From assembly GCF_027942865.1 (NCBI RefSeq), contig NC_134507.1, positions 35,951,711 through 36,015,710 of the forward strand: a stretch of DNA of 64,000 nucleotides. The letters run 5' to 3'. Source of the DNA: Odontesthes bonariensis. Taxonomy: Eukaryota; Chordata; Actinopteri; Atheriniformes; Atherinopsidae. A program made the translations under genes and the position numbers. Shown here in pieces: positions 31,638-43,239 of the stretch (positions are counted from its first letter, which is position 1; each line of letters begins with the position of its first letter). The notes below the pieces were generated by a model. That model searched no databases. It had not been told where the DNA came from and saw nothing but the letters and a program-made list of their open reading frames with translations.

Positions 31638-31700
31638 ATCTGCATATTCTAGAGGCATCGCTGCTGCTACCGCTTGAATAAATGGCTTTAACTTGAATAC
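31638..31700 (+). other. 3' UTR exon and poly(A) signal of gene A
   Basis: Follows the acceptor TTGTCTTGCAG; AATAAA at 31677-31682. The stop codon lies only about 11 bases upstream of the last junction, too close to trigger nonsense-mediated decay. Confidence 0.6.
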
Positions 31701-31704
31701 CTTG

Positions 31705-34425
31705 TTGCTCCATCAAATGGCTCCTAGCTGTCTCTGGGTCATCCAGTTGTGGGTTGGAGGGGATAGTTGAGGGCCTGACAGGTTGACATGACTTAATCCT
31801 ATAAATAAGGTGTTGGCCTTAACTTAAGGACAGTATCTGATCAAAGGTGAGCTTGTGACGGTCTTGACAGCTTCAGCTTGGAATGTATTCCCAACTAAAA
31901 ATGGCTGAAAAGCCAACTGCAGCTCTCTGACAGCAGTGGGTAAAGGTGTGGCCTTGAGCTCTATCAGAAGATTCCACTGCTGCATATTGTGCTGAGGGGG
32001 AAACCTTTACACTCTGTAGCAGTCCTCACCCTACAGCTCTGGGTAAGGGCAGACCCATCAGATGCTGGGGCCATGTGAAACCTGGACAGTATTTTCTGCA
32101 AGTCCATGACCGAGGATGGCTTCATAATATCTTCTGTGGTTGCAAAGGTCTTGTACTTTGAATACTTGTACTGAAGCTTGTGTTACACAAATCAAAAGAT
32201 GTGGCAGCTACTTTTAGTGAAGTGGCTTGAAAACAAAATGTATAGGCTCAATGTTGTCACTTACTCACTACCTGGAAGTAAGTTGGATCAGGTGGTGGGG
32301 CAAACATCTAGTGGAGGACCCTGTTCATGACATCTTAAACACAAAGCTGAGTATTTTTATTAAATCTATACATTACCATTGAGGTTGGGTCATGGAAACT
32401 GAAAGGAGCCTCAATTGCAGAGGTTTGGCCAGAAGGTCATCATTGCCTATCAGGACAGTAGCATAGGACCTGCTTGTGAATATTAGCATGTAGGGAAAAA
32501 TTAAAGAAGAAAAGGCCTTTTGTGTTGGGTTGTTCAGGAGGTTGACCTGAAGCAGGTACCAGGTGGCCAAAAGGGCTGCATCATCAGTAGCTGCTCAAGA
32601 TAAAATTCAGGGATGGGAAGAATTTCTCATCTGTTCCCATTTCTTTGGTTGCATCTATAAAATATGAATCCTCCCCAGAGCCCGGGGAGGGTTAGAATAA
32701 ATGAATAAATCCAACAACTCTCATGGATTCTGTTCATTACATCAGATTTTACAGATCAAACATCTATTTTGTTCTACATTTGGATGCAAGAAGACGAGCC
32801 AGGTGTTGGAATATATTCAGTTAAGTCGTGAGCTGTACAACCACACAGTGGACTGTGCACAAAAGCATTCACTATCCTGTCTGGAACATGAACAAACATG
32901 TCTGATTAATACTGGGCATTATGCAACATCAAATGTTCCATCTATATGTGAGAATCAGATGTCTTACCTGGTCGTCCCTGCAGCAAGGACACTGCCTGTG
33001 GGGACTACTTGCAGATAGTCGACATATACTGACATATAATTAAAATAAAAACTTCTGTGGACTTGTTTCCACACTTTAAGTCACTCACATTGTTAACCTG
33101 CAGGTTGCAGTTTAAACATTAACATGATAAAGTCTGGTCTTTGTTGGATTTTATGAAAGTAATTCTGAGGACAGATGATGTGAACTACTGTAACAAATGT
33201 TAGTTTTCAGAATTAAAACAACCTGGGCATATAAATATTCTCATTTTCATAAATAAATATGAAGTTCAGGTGTGACAGTCAACATTTTACAGTAAAAAAG
33301 ACTTTCTCAGAAACTTAGACCCATATTAAAAAAGAGCATTATTCAAATAGACGCATTTTCCCTTTAAATGAGTTAAAAATGGAACTTTAACTTCAGTGTA
33401 TTTTCAGTACAGTTCCACCTCACTGATGGCTGCTAAAGCCTCCACAGTACAAAGAACAGAAAACAGTCGCCTACAGACTATAAAGTGCTCAAATGTCACA
33501 TTTCCCATGTTGGAAGTTTGCTGTGTCACAGGGAGTCTGTGGGAGTCTGTGGTTGTTCTCACAAGGCAACAAGTTTTCAGGAGGAATGATGGAAATCCAC
33601 AGAAATCGTCAAGACAAATTTGAGAAACACTTCCAGATATGAACAAAATGATGGCACAAGGTGCTTTAAACATTTAACCTCCGTTATGTCCTGTTTAATC
33701 AAGTTCATCTGAAATAAATCTAAGATCTCCTCCATATCACTTAATAAAAGAGCAGCTCTGCATCATGTTGTCTCACGTTTCTACATCTCAGCTCAGATAT
33801 TAATCTGAGCTTTAAACATCTCAGAGTGCGCAAAAGGCAGTTAGCGTGACTTTAGTAAGAATCCACCCTCTGCTATGTTCCAAACACATCCATGCTTCTT
33901 GATCCTCTGGATGAGAGAGCTGCAGAGCTCCTTATTCCTGCCAAGGAGTCAACATTATTTTAGAGTTATTTCCAGAACTCAGCAGGTTAACTTACTAAGA
34001 CTCCAGTCTTATGTCACGCTGAGCTCACTTTTTTCCCCTTGAAACCCAACTAGCAGCTCCCACTAGTGAAGTGGACAAGTGATGTGTTGGACCCCAATTT
34101 CATGACTGTGACGTGTTTGTGACGTATTAGAACCGAGGTTATAACCTGGAGTCCTTCAGACCAAATCTCTGTCACTCCCCTCACACTCCCCAGCCAGAGA
34201 TTAGGGGCCCACAGTGATCTGCAGGACTTTGGTCCAGATGTTTAACACCGTATCTGACCAAGCGTGATTCACCTTATTTAAAACATCCCATGTTCATTCC
34301 TCACATGTTGCAACAAACCTTTTTAAATGGGATGTCAGAAGTGTTCATTTTCAGAGCTGAATTGAATGCAGCACGATCTGACTGGGTCCCAGGTGAGGTT
34401 TATGAGTGCAATTAGAGCAGGTAGA
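31705..34425. other. No gene recognised
   Basis: Intergenic sequence between genes A and B. Open frames are short and unconvincing, and no mobile element was identified by eye. Confidence 0.4.
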
Positions 34426-34427
34426 GC

Positions 34428-34438
34428 ACCAATATAAA
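34428..34438 (+). promoter_or_regulatory. TATA box of gene B
   Basis: CCAATATAAAG: TATAAA at 34433-34438, 122 bases before the start codon. It would give a 5' UTR of roughly 95 bases. Confidence 0.5.
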
Positions 34439-34559
34439 GTCAGCTGCAGCCTCAGATGAGTTACAGCACAAATCTTCTCTCAAACGCAAGCAGTCACCAG
34501 ATTGCTGTTTTGGACCAGTTTTATCTGAATTGTGTTGCTTCTGTTTTGTCTTGTTCAAC

Positions 34560-35405
34560 ATGTTGTTTAAGGTTTTCTTCAGGTGAGTCTTCATGTTTAA
34601 TGGTTTAGGTTTTTGTTCTCCTGTATACTAAAGTTTCTTTGTTTTCTTTTGAAATCCAAACAGGATTTCCTGGCTTTGTGTCCTGCTCTTCAGCATTGGA
34701 ACATGTTATCCCCCCCAGAAAAGCAAGTATATCAACATTTAGGTGCAGTTTATATAAAGGCAGCCAACATGGGAAGTTGTTTAGTCTGGACATGCTCAAC
34801 CCATGATGTTGGTAGGAATGAGAGGGAAGAGGGTCTGCAACTATATTAATCATGCAGCACCAAATCTTACAATATATTAGACTTCAGGTTTAATGACCCA
34901 CTTGAACTGCAGATACTCCTTTAGCTTTGTTACTAAACATATTGGCAGTGATACAGAAGCTACTGACAGCATGACTAACCATGCTGTCATACTTTGCTTC
35001 AACTAATTTCTGGGCTCAGGTCTAAACAGTGGATCCTCTGGCTCTGGCAGCGTCTCCTCTGGGTCTGGCTACGGCAGCAGCGGCTCCTCTGGCTCTGGCT
35101 ACGGCAGCAGCGGCTCCTCTGGGTCTAATGCTGGCTTTACTGCGCAGGACGCAGACTTTGCCCGTTTCCTTGCTGCCCTAATGAACTTGAAGATCGACCG
35201 TTCTTTCCCACAGTCTGCCTGGACCTCCGACCAGGTCCCTAAGGACACATCTGAGATGCGCGCTGTATACCCTTCATCCCACGTCGTCCAGTCCAGCAAT
35301 GGCTACCAACGAGCCCGTGACTCCAGTTCGTACGCCAAATACTCCCAGGATGCTTTTGACCACTTTGATGCCAAGACTGGGTCTAAAGGGCAGAAGCTGT
35401 ACTAA
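34560..35405 (+). CDS. Secreted Gly/Ser-repeat protein B (155 aa), unknown family
   Basis: Coding exons at 34560-34582, 34664-34722 and 35020-35405, phases 2 and 1 as in gene A; exon 2 is 59 bases in both. The second intron needs a GC-AG boundary (AAAA then GCAAGT), because no GT donor fits the phase. The signal peptide spans the first two exons (MLFKVFFRISWLCVLLFSIG). The mature protein begins with about 40 residues of GSSGSGYGSSG repeats, followed by a non-repetitive end (FARFLAALMNLKIDRSF, then Ser/Tyr-rich to KGQKLY). The stop is followed after one base by a GTAAAG donor; the 3' UTR exon starts at 35476 and has AATAAA at 35531 and 35544. Probably an extracellular or matrix protein, by composition only. 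Confidence 0.72.
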
Positions 35406-35475
35406 GGTAAAGCTGGACTAGTGTCTGAAGTATTGAGACTCCTGTATCAATACTGACCCCTTCTGTTTTCTGCAG

Positions 35476-35555
35476 GTGACTCTCATGCACACTTCCATGG
35501 AGATTCCAACATGTGGCTGAACTCTGGCAAAATAAACTTGACCAATAAAATGATG
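35476..35555 (+). other. 3' UTR exon and poly(A) signals of gene B
   Basis: Follows the acceptor TTTTCTGCAG; two AATAAA hexamers at 35531-35536 and 35544-35549. Confidence 0.6.
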
Positions 35556-35559
35556 GTGT

Positions 35560-38365
35560 CTGTGTATCGAGTGCTGACATCAGAATACTTTAACTCGTGG
35601 TTTGTTTTCACTTCATAGAGGATTTGAGTCTTCACCACACCCACTGAGGCTGACTCTGCTTTTGAAGGGCAAACTGAATACTTCTGCTTTAAATTCTACC
35701 ACTACATGTTTCCTTCTCCTCATGGTTGAATTGCATTACACAAACCCAGACCAAAATAACTTGAAGCTCAATACAGTGGCCCTGCTTGCCCTTGCACCAT
35801 GAAGGTGTTTCTGTTAAATCTGCACTCGCTGGCCTTTTCCAAGCTTTAATTGCATGTGACTCGTTAGCCTATGCTACGTAGCCTTGCCCCTCCTCTGCTT
35901 AGCACAACTTGGTGTCTTCTGTGTGCCTGCCTCATCAGAGCCATACATCCCTCTGAACCAACTGTGTCTCAACTTGCCCTCTGTGTGTGCGGCCTTTATT
36001 CATCTCACCTGGGACACCAGCTGGAGGGCTTATGCCACTGTGCTTCAAACTCGGTCCTGAACATGGCATTGCATCTTCCCATGTTGGGATTTTCATCCTA
36101 CACGAGATTTAAATCTCTCCTGCATTTGTTTTCCTGACATGCACACATGTGGAAGATGCATTCTCAAATGCCCTTGGGTGCAAAGCAACATGATCAATTT
36201 GGAGCTCTAAGCTGACACCCTCTCTACCTTTAAGATTATGCCTCAAACTTTCTGTTTAAATCTGAACAATGGCTAGTGGGAATCCAATATATCAGTACTT
36301 TTCTCCTTTAATCAGTCTAACATAGAAAGCTGGGTGAAGACTGAATTACATGCAGTTCAGATCAGTAAAATGTATCAAATCTGATAACCGGGACGTCTTA
36401 TGTGCAGATGTTTATTTTTCTGTGCCCATCTACATATACCTTTTATAGTGCAAAGTGCTGTGGGATTAATTGCATTTTACACATTACAAGAACTTAGTTT
36501 TGGTCCCTTCATTGTGTTAGTTAGCACATGGCTTGATGTCATTTCCCGTTGGTCGAATTTTCTCATGGCACGTTGAATTGGTTTTGGTCAAAGGGTTGCA
36601 CATGTGTTGAGGGACACAACTTGCTGTGAAGGAAATGTGTTGATAGAACAAGAATTAAAAGCAAAATAAATGTGTCAAACTGACTTTAGCTTCAGAGATC
36701 GGGCGTGTTCAGGGCGGTGTGGCCGTACGCGAGAGAAGTGATCACAAACCAGCTTTTTATAGATGCAGAAACATCTATTATTGTACTCTGACTTCTAAAA
36801 TAGAACTAAACTGTTTAGAAAAGACGCAGTTTATGAGGATGTCATCAAATTAAGCTTCCTTGGTTTCTCTGTGACAAACACAAAACTACACACAGGGAAC
36901 AGAGGAGCTTGACAGACACTAAGTTATCTGAGAGTCCCATTTTCAGCTGCAGAGAACAATCACATCAGGGAAGTCAATGTGCAGGCTCAACATCAGCCTC
37001 TCAAGCCAACTCTCTGGTAAAATAGAGGAATCTCTTCACTCTATAGCCTGCAGTGGGCGCTGACCTACAATCAAATCACTTCACGGGAAGATTTTTGGAA
37101 CAAATTCTTTAGAAACTGAAGGTGACAAATCCACGATGATCTTTACAATCACACAGTCTTAAAGAGGAGCTTCTTCTTATGTTTCTATGCAGCTGAGCAC
37201 TCACATCATGATGACTGACGTGTGGAGAAATCCTGCTCTTCACCACATTTTATTTCACATAAGGTTTAAAGTTCACATTTTTTCAGCTTTGATGCTGGGC
37301 ATCTGGTGTGCAATTTAATGCAGTAAACGCACGCGAGTCCATTCTTCCAGATATACCCAAAACACTCGTGGTATAAAGATATAGACTTCAGAACCCAAAT
37401 CATGCTCTAAAAGCACAGGTGGGAACAACAAAAAGTTATTTTAACATAATATGTCCCCTTTAAGACTTTCTCTGAGCATCTCAGGGATTTGCAGGGCTTG
37501 TGACTTTATAGAGCATTTTTCAAGCAAAATGTAACTCAATGTTTGATATAGCAATTAAGAAGGACAAAAATGGAATGAAACAAAATACAAGGATTGTAAA
37601 ATGACCACACTAATAAAAGCATTTGCAGAAAACAGTAAAATATTAACTCAGCAATAAAAACAAACTGTGTACAAGACATGAAAAGAGCACATTAAAACAA
37701 GGCCAACAGGCCAATTGAGGAATCTATGGAGAATTAAAATTCAAAAGATTGTTTTTATATTTTCATAGACAAACCAGTCTTCAAATCAAATTTATTTTTC
37801 TTAAATGGCATCAGCAACACATCCTCTCGCTTAGAGTTGCTCCAACATCTTTCCTGGACCACTTATGAGCACAAACTGCTGGATAGAAATTTGAAAGCTG
37901 GATGAGGAGCTGGGTACTGGGAGAGCACCATTAGTTCTACCAATACTTTGCTCAGTGAGTTAGAGCAGAATAGCAAATGAAAGATTTTACGTTTACTCAG
38001 TAAACCATGTACACTTCCAACTGTACAAGGACTGGATAAAGCTTACCCAGGATACCAACTAGGAAATCTGACTTCCCATTTAGAAGTTGTAAATTCAGAG
38101 GATGCAACATCAATAGGCATGTTCTGGCACAACTGCAGAACCTGCCATTACAGAGTGGAAAGGCAACAAGTTGCCTATTAAAGCACAATAGAAGAGTGGT
38201 ACAGGGTAGGGTTGTCAAAGAATATTCTAAATTTGAATAGGTTTTAAAAACAGACAGTCGAAGGTGAAAATTAATATTCGAATGTGGAAAAACATCTGCG
38301 CAGCCGCTGTCTGCCTTGAGTCGGAACACTGCATGACGGGGTCAGGGACAGGTCACAGGAGTCGC
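35560..38365. other. No gene recognised
   Basis: Intergenic. Frames up to 110 codons occur (e.g. minus 37997-38329) but without splice signals or domain-like features. At 38210-38290 there is an AT-rich stretch like the end of a hAT element. Confidence 0.4.
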
Positions 38366-38368
38366 ACT

Positions 38369-38799
38369 TGTCGTGGAAATTTTGTCTTAACTCCCTATCA
38401 AGATTTTGCTTACCTTCCTATTACATCTGATGAGAAGTGAAATAGAGACTTTCAATGTTTCTGCCGGCCGGCCACGTGTTTATTTTCTTCTGCAAAAGAG
38501 GTCAGTCCTCACCAGTCAGCGTTCATGGTGAGAAAAGACCCAGAACAAGGGGAATCAAAAGCATTTATACAAGAGGAAGGGGCTTTGTTCTTTCAGGTGT
38601 GTATTTCTTCAACTGTCTCCTTGCCACACCCCCTGGGGGAAAGTCTCGCACTTTGGGGAGATGCAGAATCCGGAGACAATGGTCATTTAAATGATTGCCT
38701 ATGTGTTAATCAAGAGACGAATGGTCTGCAGATATTGGATTTACAACAAGGTGTCATCTAAGAGACAAAAGGTTAGCAGACATCGAATTTACCATAACA
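38369..38799 (-). mobile_element. Solo LTR of the 19-kb retrovirus family
   Basis: Clearly related along its whole length to the LTR at 19427-19862. Flanked by CACT on both sides (38365-38368 and 38800-38803), a 4-bp target duplication typical of gamma-type retroviruses. TATA and AATAAA are in minus orientation. No internal sequence remains, so it arose by recombination between two LTRs. Confidence 0.88.
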
Positions 38800-38803
38800 C
38801 ACT

Positions 38804-39660
38804 GTCTGGCACAGCGTCACTGCTGAAAGTTGACTTATGTTAAAAAAGCTACGGTTAGCTTATCATTCGACCACCAGCAACATGAGGTTACATCTTGAAA
38901 ATGTGCACCCAAATGAACATGGCATAATATTAAACTCAAATACATTGTCAAATATGTTTAAACTACCTATACAAGTAGTCATGTCTCGTTGTAGTTCGTC
39001 TTGCCATTGACACAATGCTGTCGTCGCCTGGCTGATTGAAAGCCCCCAGATGTGTATGTGCGTCAGACAATGCGCAAATACAGATGTTTTAATGTTTTTT
39101 TTTTTTTTTTTTAGAGGGAATATTTGAACATAAGCAATTTTGACAGTCCTAGTATATGGATACTCAGAGACAAAAATAAAAATCATGTTCATTATCCACT
39201 GGCTTGCGATTACTTTAGCATTCCATCTGCAGGGTTTGGGGGGAAAAAAACCCAGACAAGGTCATCATATGACACTGCTAAAGACAGCACTGGCTGTGGT
39301 TTAATTGCAGAATAATATTTAAGGAGTATCCAGCCAAGTATTTCAAGTAAAATGTTTGTTTGGCAAGCCTTCAGGTTGGCTACCATGCACTCAGCAATCT
39401 ATAGAAGGGGTTGTGTCTGGCTGCCATGTACAGGTGTAGAGAAATGGCTGTAAAGGATGCTGTAGCTGATCGCTATAGTCAATTGAGCAAAGGGTGCAAC
39501 TATTTAACACCTTCATAGCAATTCCTCTCAAGATGCAGAGCTTTGAGAAGCCATGTTTGAAACCAAAAGCAGAACGTCCCAGTCAAATATGACAGGTGAT
39601 GCCTGCCATTTGCCTTGAACCCAGATGGTGTACACAGGACATCGTTTCCCTTAGTCAATC
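38804..39660. other. No gene recognised
   Basis: Includes a run of T at about 39094-39112 and otherwise unremarkable AT-rich sequence downstream of gene C. Confidence 0.4.
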
Positions 39661-39831
39661 ATTCTGAAGCGAGATCATTTGACAAGATTTTATTCAAAGA
39701 CTAAAAAGAATCTTCTCAGAACGTTGGATTCAGCTTTCCAATCTGAAACAGAACCAGATTAGTTAGAGCATTGCGATTAAGACATTTGCAGGTACCACTC
39801 TCAACATACCCTCTGCACATCATGTTCAGCT

Positions 39832-41243
39832 CTAGCGGGCACTTGGGAAGAACTTTTTCTGCTGCCCAGAACCATGGCTGTCAGTAATATGCTCCTTCAA
39901 GTAGTGGACATCCTGAAAGTAGTCTTTGCCCTTCTCATGCTGCTGGCTGAAGGTGCTGTAGGTTCCAGAGGGGTACAAGCCGTACAAAAGCCGGTAGTCA
40001 AAGTCAGGAGATCCACCCACACCAAAGCGTGGCACCAGTACGGTTGCAGATCCCGGTGCAGACCCTTGGCGTTCATCCGGGTAGCCGAATTCCTCCGTCT
40101 GCTGCTGGTAATTCCCGAGTTCAGCTTCCTTCGTGACACTGGAAGTCTCCCCTGACTGGAGGACAGGGCCAGGTGGTGACAGAGGGGCTGCAGGGAGAAC
40201 GTCAGTGAGGCTGAGGGCTTGGGCTGACGCATCCTCAAAGACTGAGGGAGCAATAGTCCACTGGGTTTCTGTGTGGAGACATTTCACAATTAGTCATTTT
40301 CACAGCAGAAGTTCTGATAGCACAGAGTGTTGACATCCCAGTTTCCTAGGATATAAAGTTAAAAGCTCCACTCCAAACATATTTTGGGCCATCTACACTC
40401 CAAGCAGAAGATTTACCTTGTGGTCCAGGTTGGGCAGCTCCAGGTTGCAGAGCGCCAGCGTCAGATCCTACGTCAACAGGCACATAAGTGACAGTAGAGT
40501 ATCCTGTTGCAGGCAGGCCAGAGCTCAAGCTGCTCAATGCTGGACCCGTCTGAACAGCCTGTGGGACACCAGAAGCTTGGACAGCCATTTGCACAGGCAC
40601 AACGGAGCCAGAGCTGCTGAATCTTGGGTCTGCCTGAAGAGCACCTTGGACAAAACCGGGAGCTTGGACAACCAGTTGCGTTGGCACAAGTGAGCCATAG
40701 CTGCTGAGTCTTGGGTCTGCCTGAAGAGCACCTTGGACAAGGCCAGGAGCTTGGACAAAACCGGGAGCTTGGACAACCAGTTGCGTTGGCACAAATGAGC
40801 CATAGCCGCTGAGTCTTGGGTCAGCCTGAAGAACAGGTTGACTTTGACCAGAGACCAGCACAGGTGTCGCCATGTAAGTGTTACTGGAAGCAGTGTTGGG
40901 CACGGTCACCGGGCGGCCAGCGGCTGCTCCCTGGTAAGAGCCAAAATTACCTGCAGCTCTTGTGCCGCTGCTGCTCTGGCCTGCTGATTTTGAACCTGGG
41001 TGCATGAGAACAAGTTTAGCAGAAGCTGATTCAAGCAAGCATGTAATGTTTTACCACAACAGATGATAGCACACCTTTAGTGGGAAAACCCCATGTAGCA
41101 GCTGTCAACAAGGCAAAGAGGGAAACCCTGAAATTATGTACAACAAAGAGTAAGAATTCAATATTAACCAATGTTTCCAACCAAACAAAAACTGTAAAAG
41201 ACAGCTTGTGCTTATACCTCAGGAAGAACCCAGCAGCTGTCAT
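39832..41243 (-). CDS. Secreted repeat protein C (374 aa), same architecture as A and B
   Basis: Coding exons at 41243-41218, 41127-41075, 41025-40417 and 40268-39832, joined in phases 2, 1 and 1 by GT-AG introns. The first two exons encode a signal peptide (MTAAGFFLRVSLFALLTAAT). Exon 3 contains three copies of a 28-35-residue repeat (LQADPRLSxYGSxVPTQLVV...QAPGFVQ) and a degenerate fourth, after a Ser/Gly-rich lead. Exon 4 is Gln/Pro/Glu-rich, with a Tyr-rich segment (DFDYRLLYGLYPSGTYSTF) and a basic C-terminus. There are no cysteines in the mature chain and no known domain. A 3' UTR intron starts 21 bases after the stop (donor at 39809) and resumes at 39742; AATAAA is at 39694-39689. The gene is tail-to-tail with gene B. 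The function is unknown; composition suggests extracellular material. Confidence 0.78.
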
Positions 41244-41283
41244 GGTGAAAACAAGCTATGAGAGGAAACAGCAAGGGTGAAGG

Positions 41284-41325
41284 TTTATAAATAATGCCAC
41301 AGACCAGCCCAGACCAATCAAAGCT
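41284..41325 (-). promoter_or_regulatory. TATA and CCAAT boxes of gene C
   Basis: On minus, a GATTGG (reverse CCAAT) near 41318 is followed by TTTATAAACC (TATAAA at 41289-41284), 41 bases before the start codon. The implied 5' UTR is only about 10-20 bases. Confidence 0.6.
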
Positions 41326-41329
41326 TAAC

Positions 41330-42548
41330 GTGCTAACAACAGACAGCTGCTTGTGAGGGACTATCAGGACAGGTGGACGCTGGAGGCTCATCTGGTTGGT
41401 CTGGTATCAGCCTCATTAAGTGAGGTTACATGGCACTGAAAGAATCGGATTAAGGGCTAAATTATAATAAGACTGACTTATTAAGTTCATGTATACACCT
41501 TAATCTGACAAAAAATTGGATCGGATAGGGTTACTCGCGATCGGATTAAGACCCCGAGATAACTCGGTTGTGCATCGCGTTTGTGCAATAAGCAGCTCAT
41601 CACAAACAAAATGTAGAGGGACGTAGCGTCATCTTGCCCTTCGTTCGCCATCTAGCTCGAATGCCTGAGTTTGTTGTTGTTGGTGGTGGTGAAGAGGTCA
41701 ACCGGAGGTGGCTCTATTAGCAATAGTTGAAACGGGTACAGCGCCACCTATCGTACCGGGGTATGACGTGCTTTGTGCCTATGATTCGATTCATTCACCG
41801 CCATATATCCAAGGATAATTACCCTTGCTCAAATAAGGAGCATAACCCAACCATAGCTATAATGGAATTAATCTCATCATATAGACCCACTGAATATCAC
41901 CTCTCACCTCCACCCTCCTGTCTGTGCTAAAGGCACTTAGTCACTGCCAAATATTGTACTGTCTGTTGCTGTGCACTTATTCTGAGTTTCTGTCGGAATT
42001 TCAGTTACATGTGGGAGCTGGAAATAACAGCCTAGATGTTGAGTTTTCACACTGACCCACTCACACATTTAACAAGTTAACTGAGGCCTGTAGAGTCTGA
42101 GATGTAGCTCTTATTGGTCCTTTAAAGGAGACATGTTTTGCCCTTTTTGGTACAATTTCCCGAGGTCTTACTGAAATGTATGAGACAGGCTTTGGTCAAA
42201 ATTCTTGAGAAAGCCAGATTCTCGTTACCATGGTAACTGCTGAGCAAGCTGCGTGGGAGGAAGAAAGTTGGTGAAAAGAACGTTACTCTGGTAGAATGGA
42301 ACAACACTATCAGTCTGAACTGGAGTCAAACCCTGAACAAGAAGGAGCTCCCAGAGGTTCCACCATCAAAGCTGCAACAGGATGCTGGGGAAGCGTTAGT
42401 TTATGCTTCTTTGTACGCTGGCTAAGGACACATTGTTATGCTGGCTGTTGCTGACACGAGTTTATATCATACAATGTATTTACATGAGTCACCCGCATAA
42501 GCGTAGGAACTGGCGTAGGAACTGGCGTAGACGTAGACGTGCCTCTAC
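41330..42548. other. No gene recognised
   Basis: Contains an element-like stretch (about 41425-41580) with repeated GGATTAAG/CTTAATC motifs and, at 42500-42555, short tandem motifs (GGAACTGGCGTA, GTAGACGT). No credible coding frame. Confidence 0.4.
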
Positions 42549-43239
42549 GTGTAGACGTGTTTTCTTTGTTGGGTGTGTTGGAAGCAGCAGAGACCTGGGA
42601 TTGATGGTTTCCTGAGCTCGCTGTTACAGCTTCTGGCCTGTTGGCGGGTTCCTCACAACTTTCCTCTTTGCCACTTTCAAAGGGAAATATGTAGAAACCC
42701 TCAGACTCATTTTCCAGAATCTCTTCATCTACTATGTCACCCCACAGAAGTGCAGGAGAGGATATTCTGCTTTGACTCGTTTTGCTTGTTGTTTTTTAGC
42801 GTTTGTCTAAATTACTTTTTAAGTACGTGTTGTTTTTCAGGCGCTTTGTCTTTCAGGCTTTTAGAAACTACAGTGATGTCATGTCCTTTGATGACATGTT
42901 TCCACTGTGATGTCATGCAAAACTGTGAAGTCATAATCAGTGATGACATCACTTCTTGTGATTTCAGAAGCAGCGGTGCTCTGTTCTCAGTCAGCAGTCA
43001 TCACGTGTGCTGTTTTGCTCTCTTTTTCAGCTTTATGATCTGAACTGTAAATAATATGCAGCACATGTTCATAGAGCCCAGGCAATGGTGGCAAACATGG
43101 GTTGTATGAATGCTGTATGAGATGTAAATGAAAACAGAAGCAGTGATCCTTTTTATATATGTGATTAAAAATGGGACAACAGGAACGGAACCTGAATGCA
43201 TCATTGTCCAGGTCAGTAATAATGTATTTATTGTATGCA

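Noticed and set aside
42573-43043. 156-codon plus frame, repeated at 60298-60768 on minus
   Set aside because: It lies opposite the acidic frame and is kept only because the whole block was duplicated. Its Cys/Leu-rich content looks like antisense of coding DNA.
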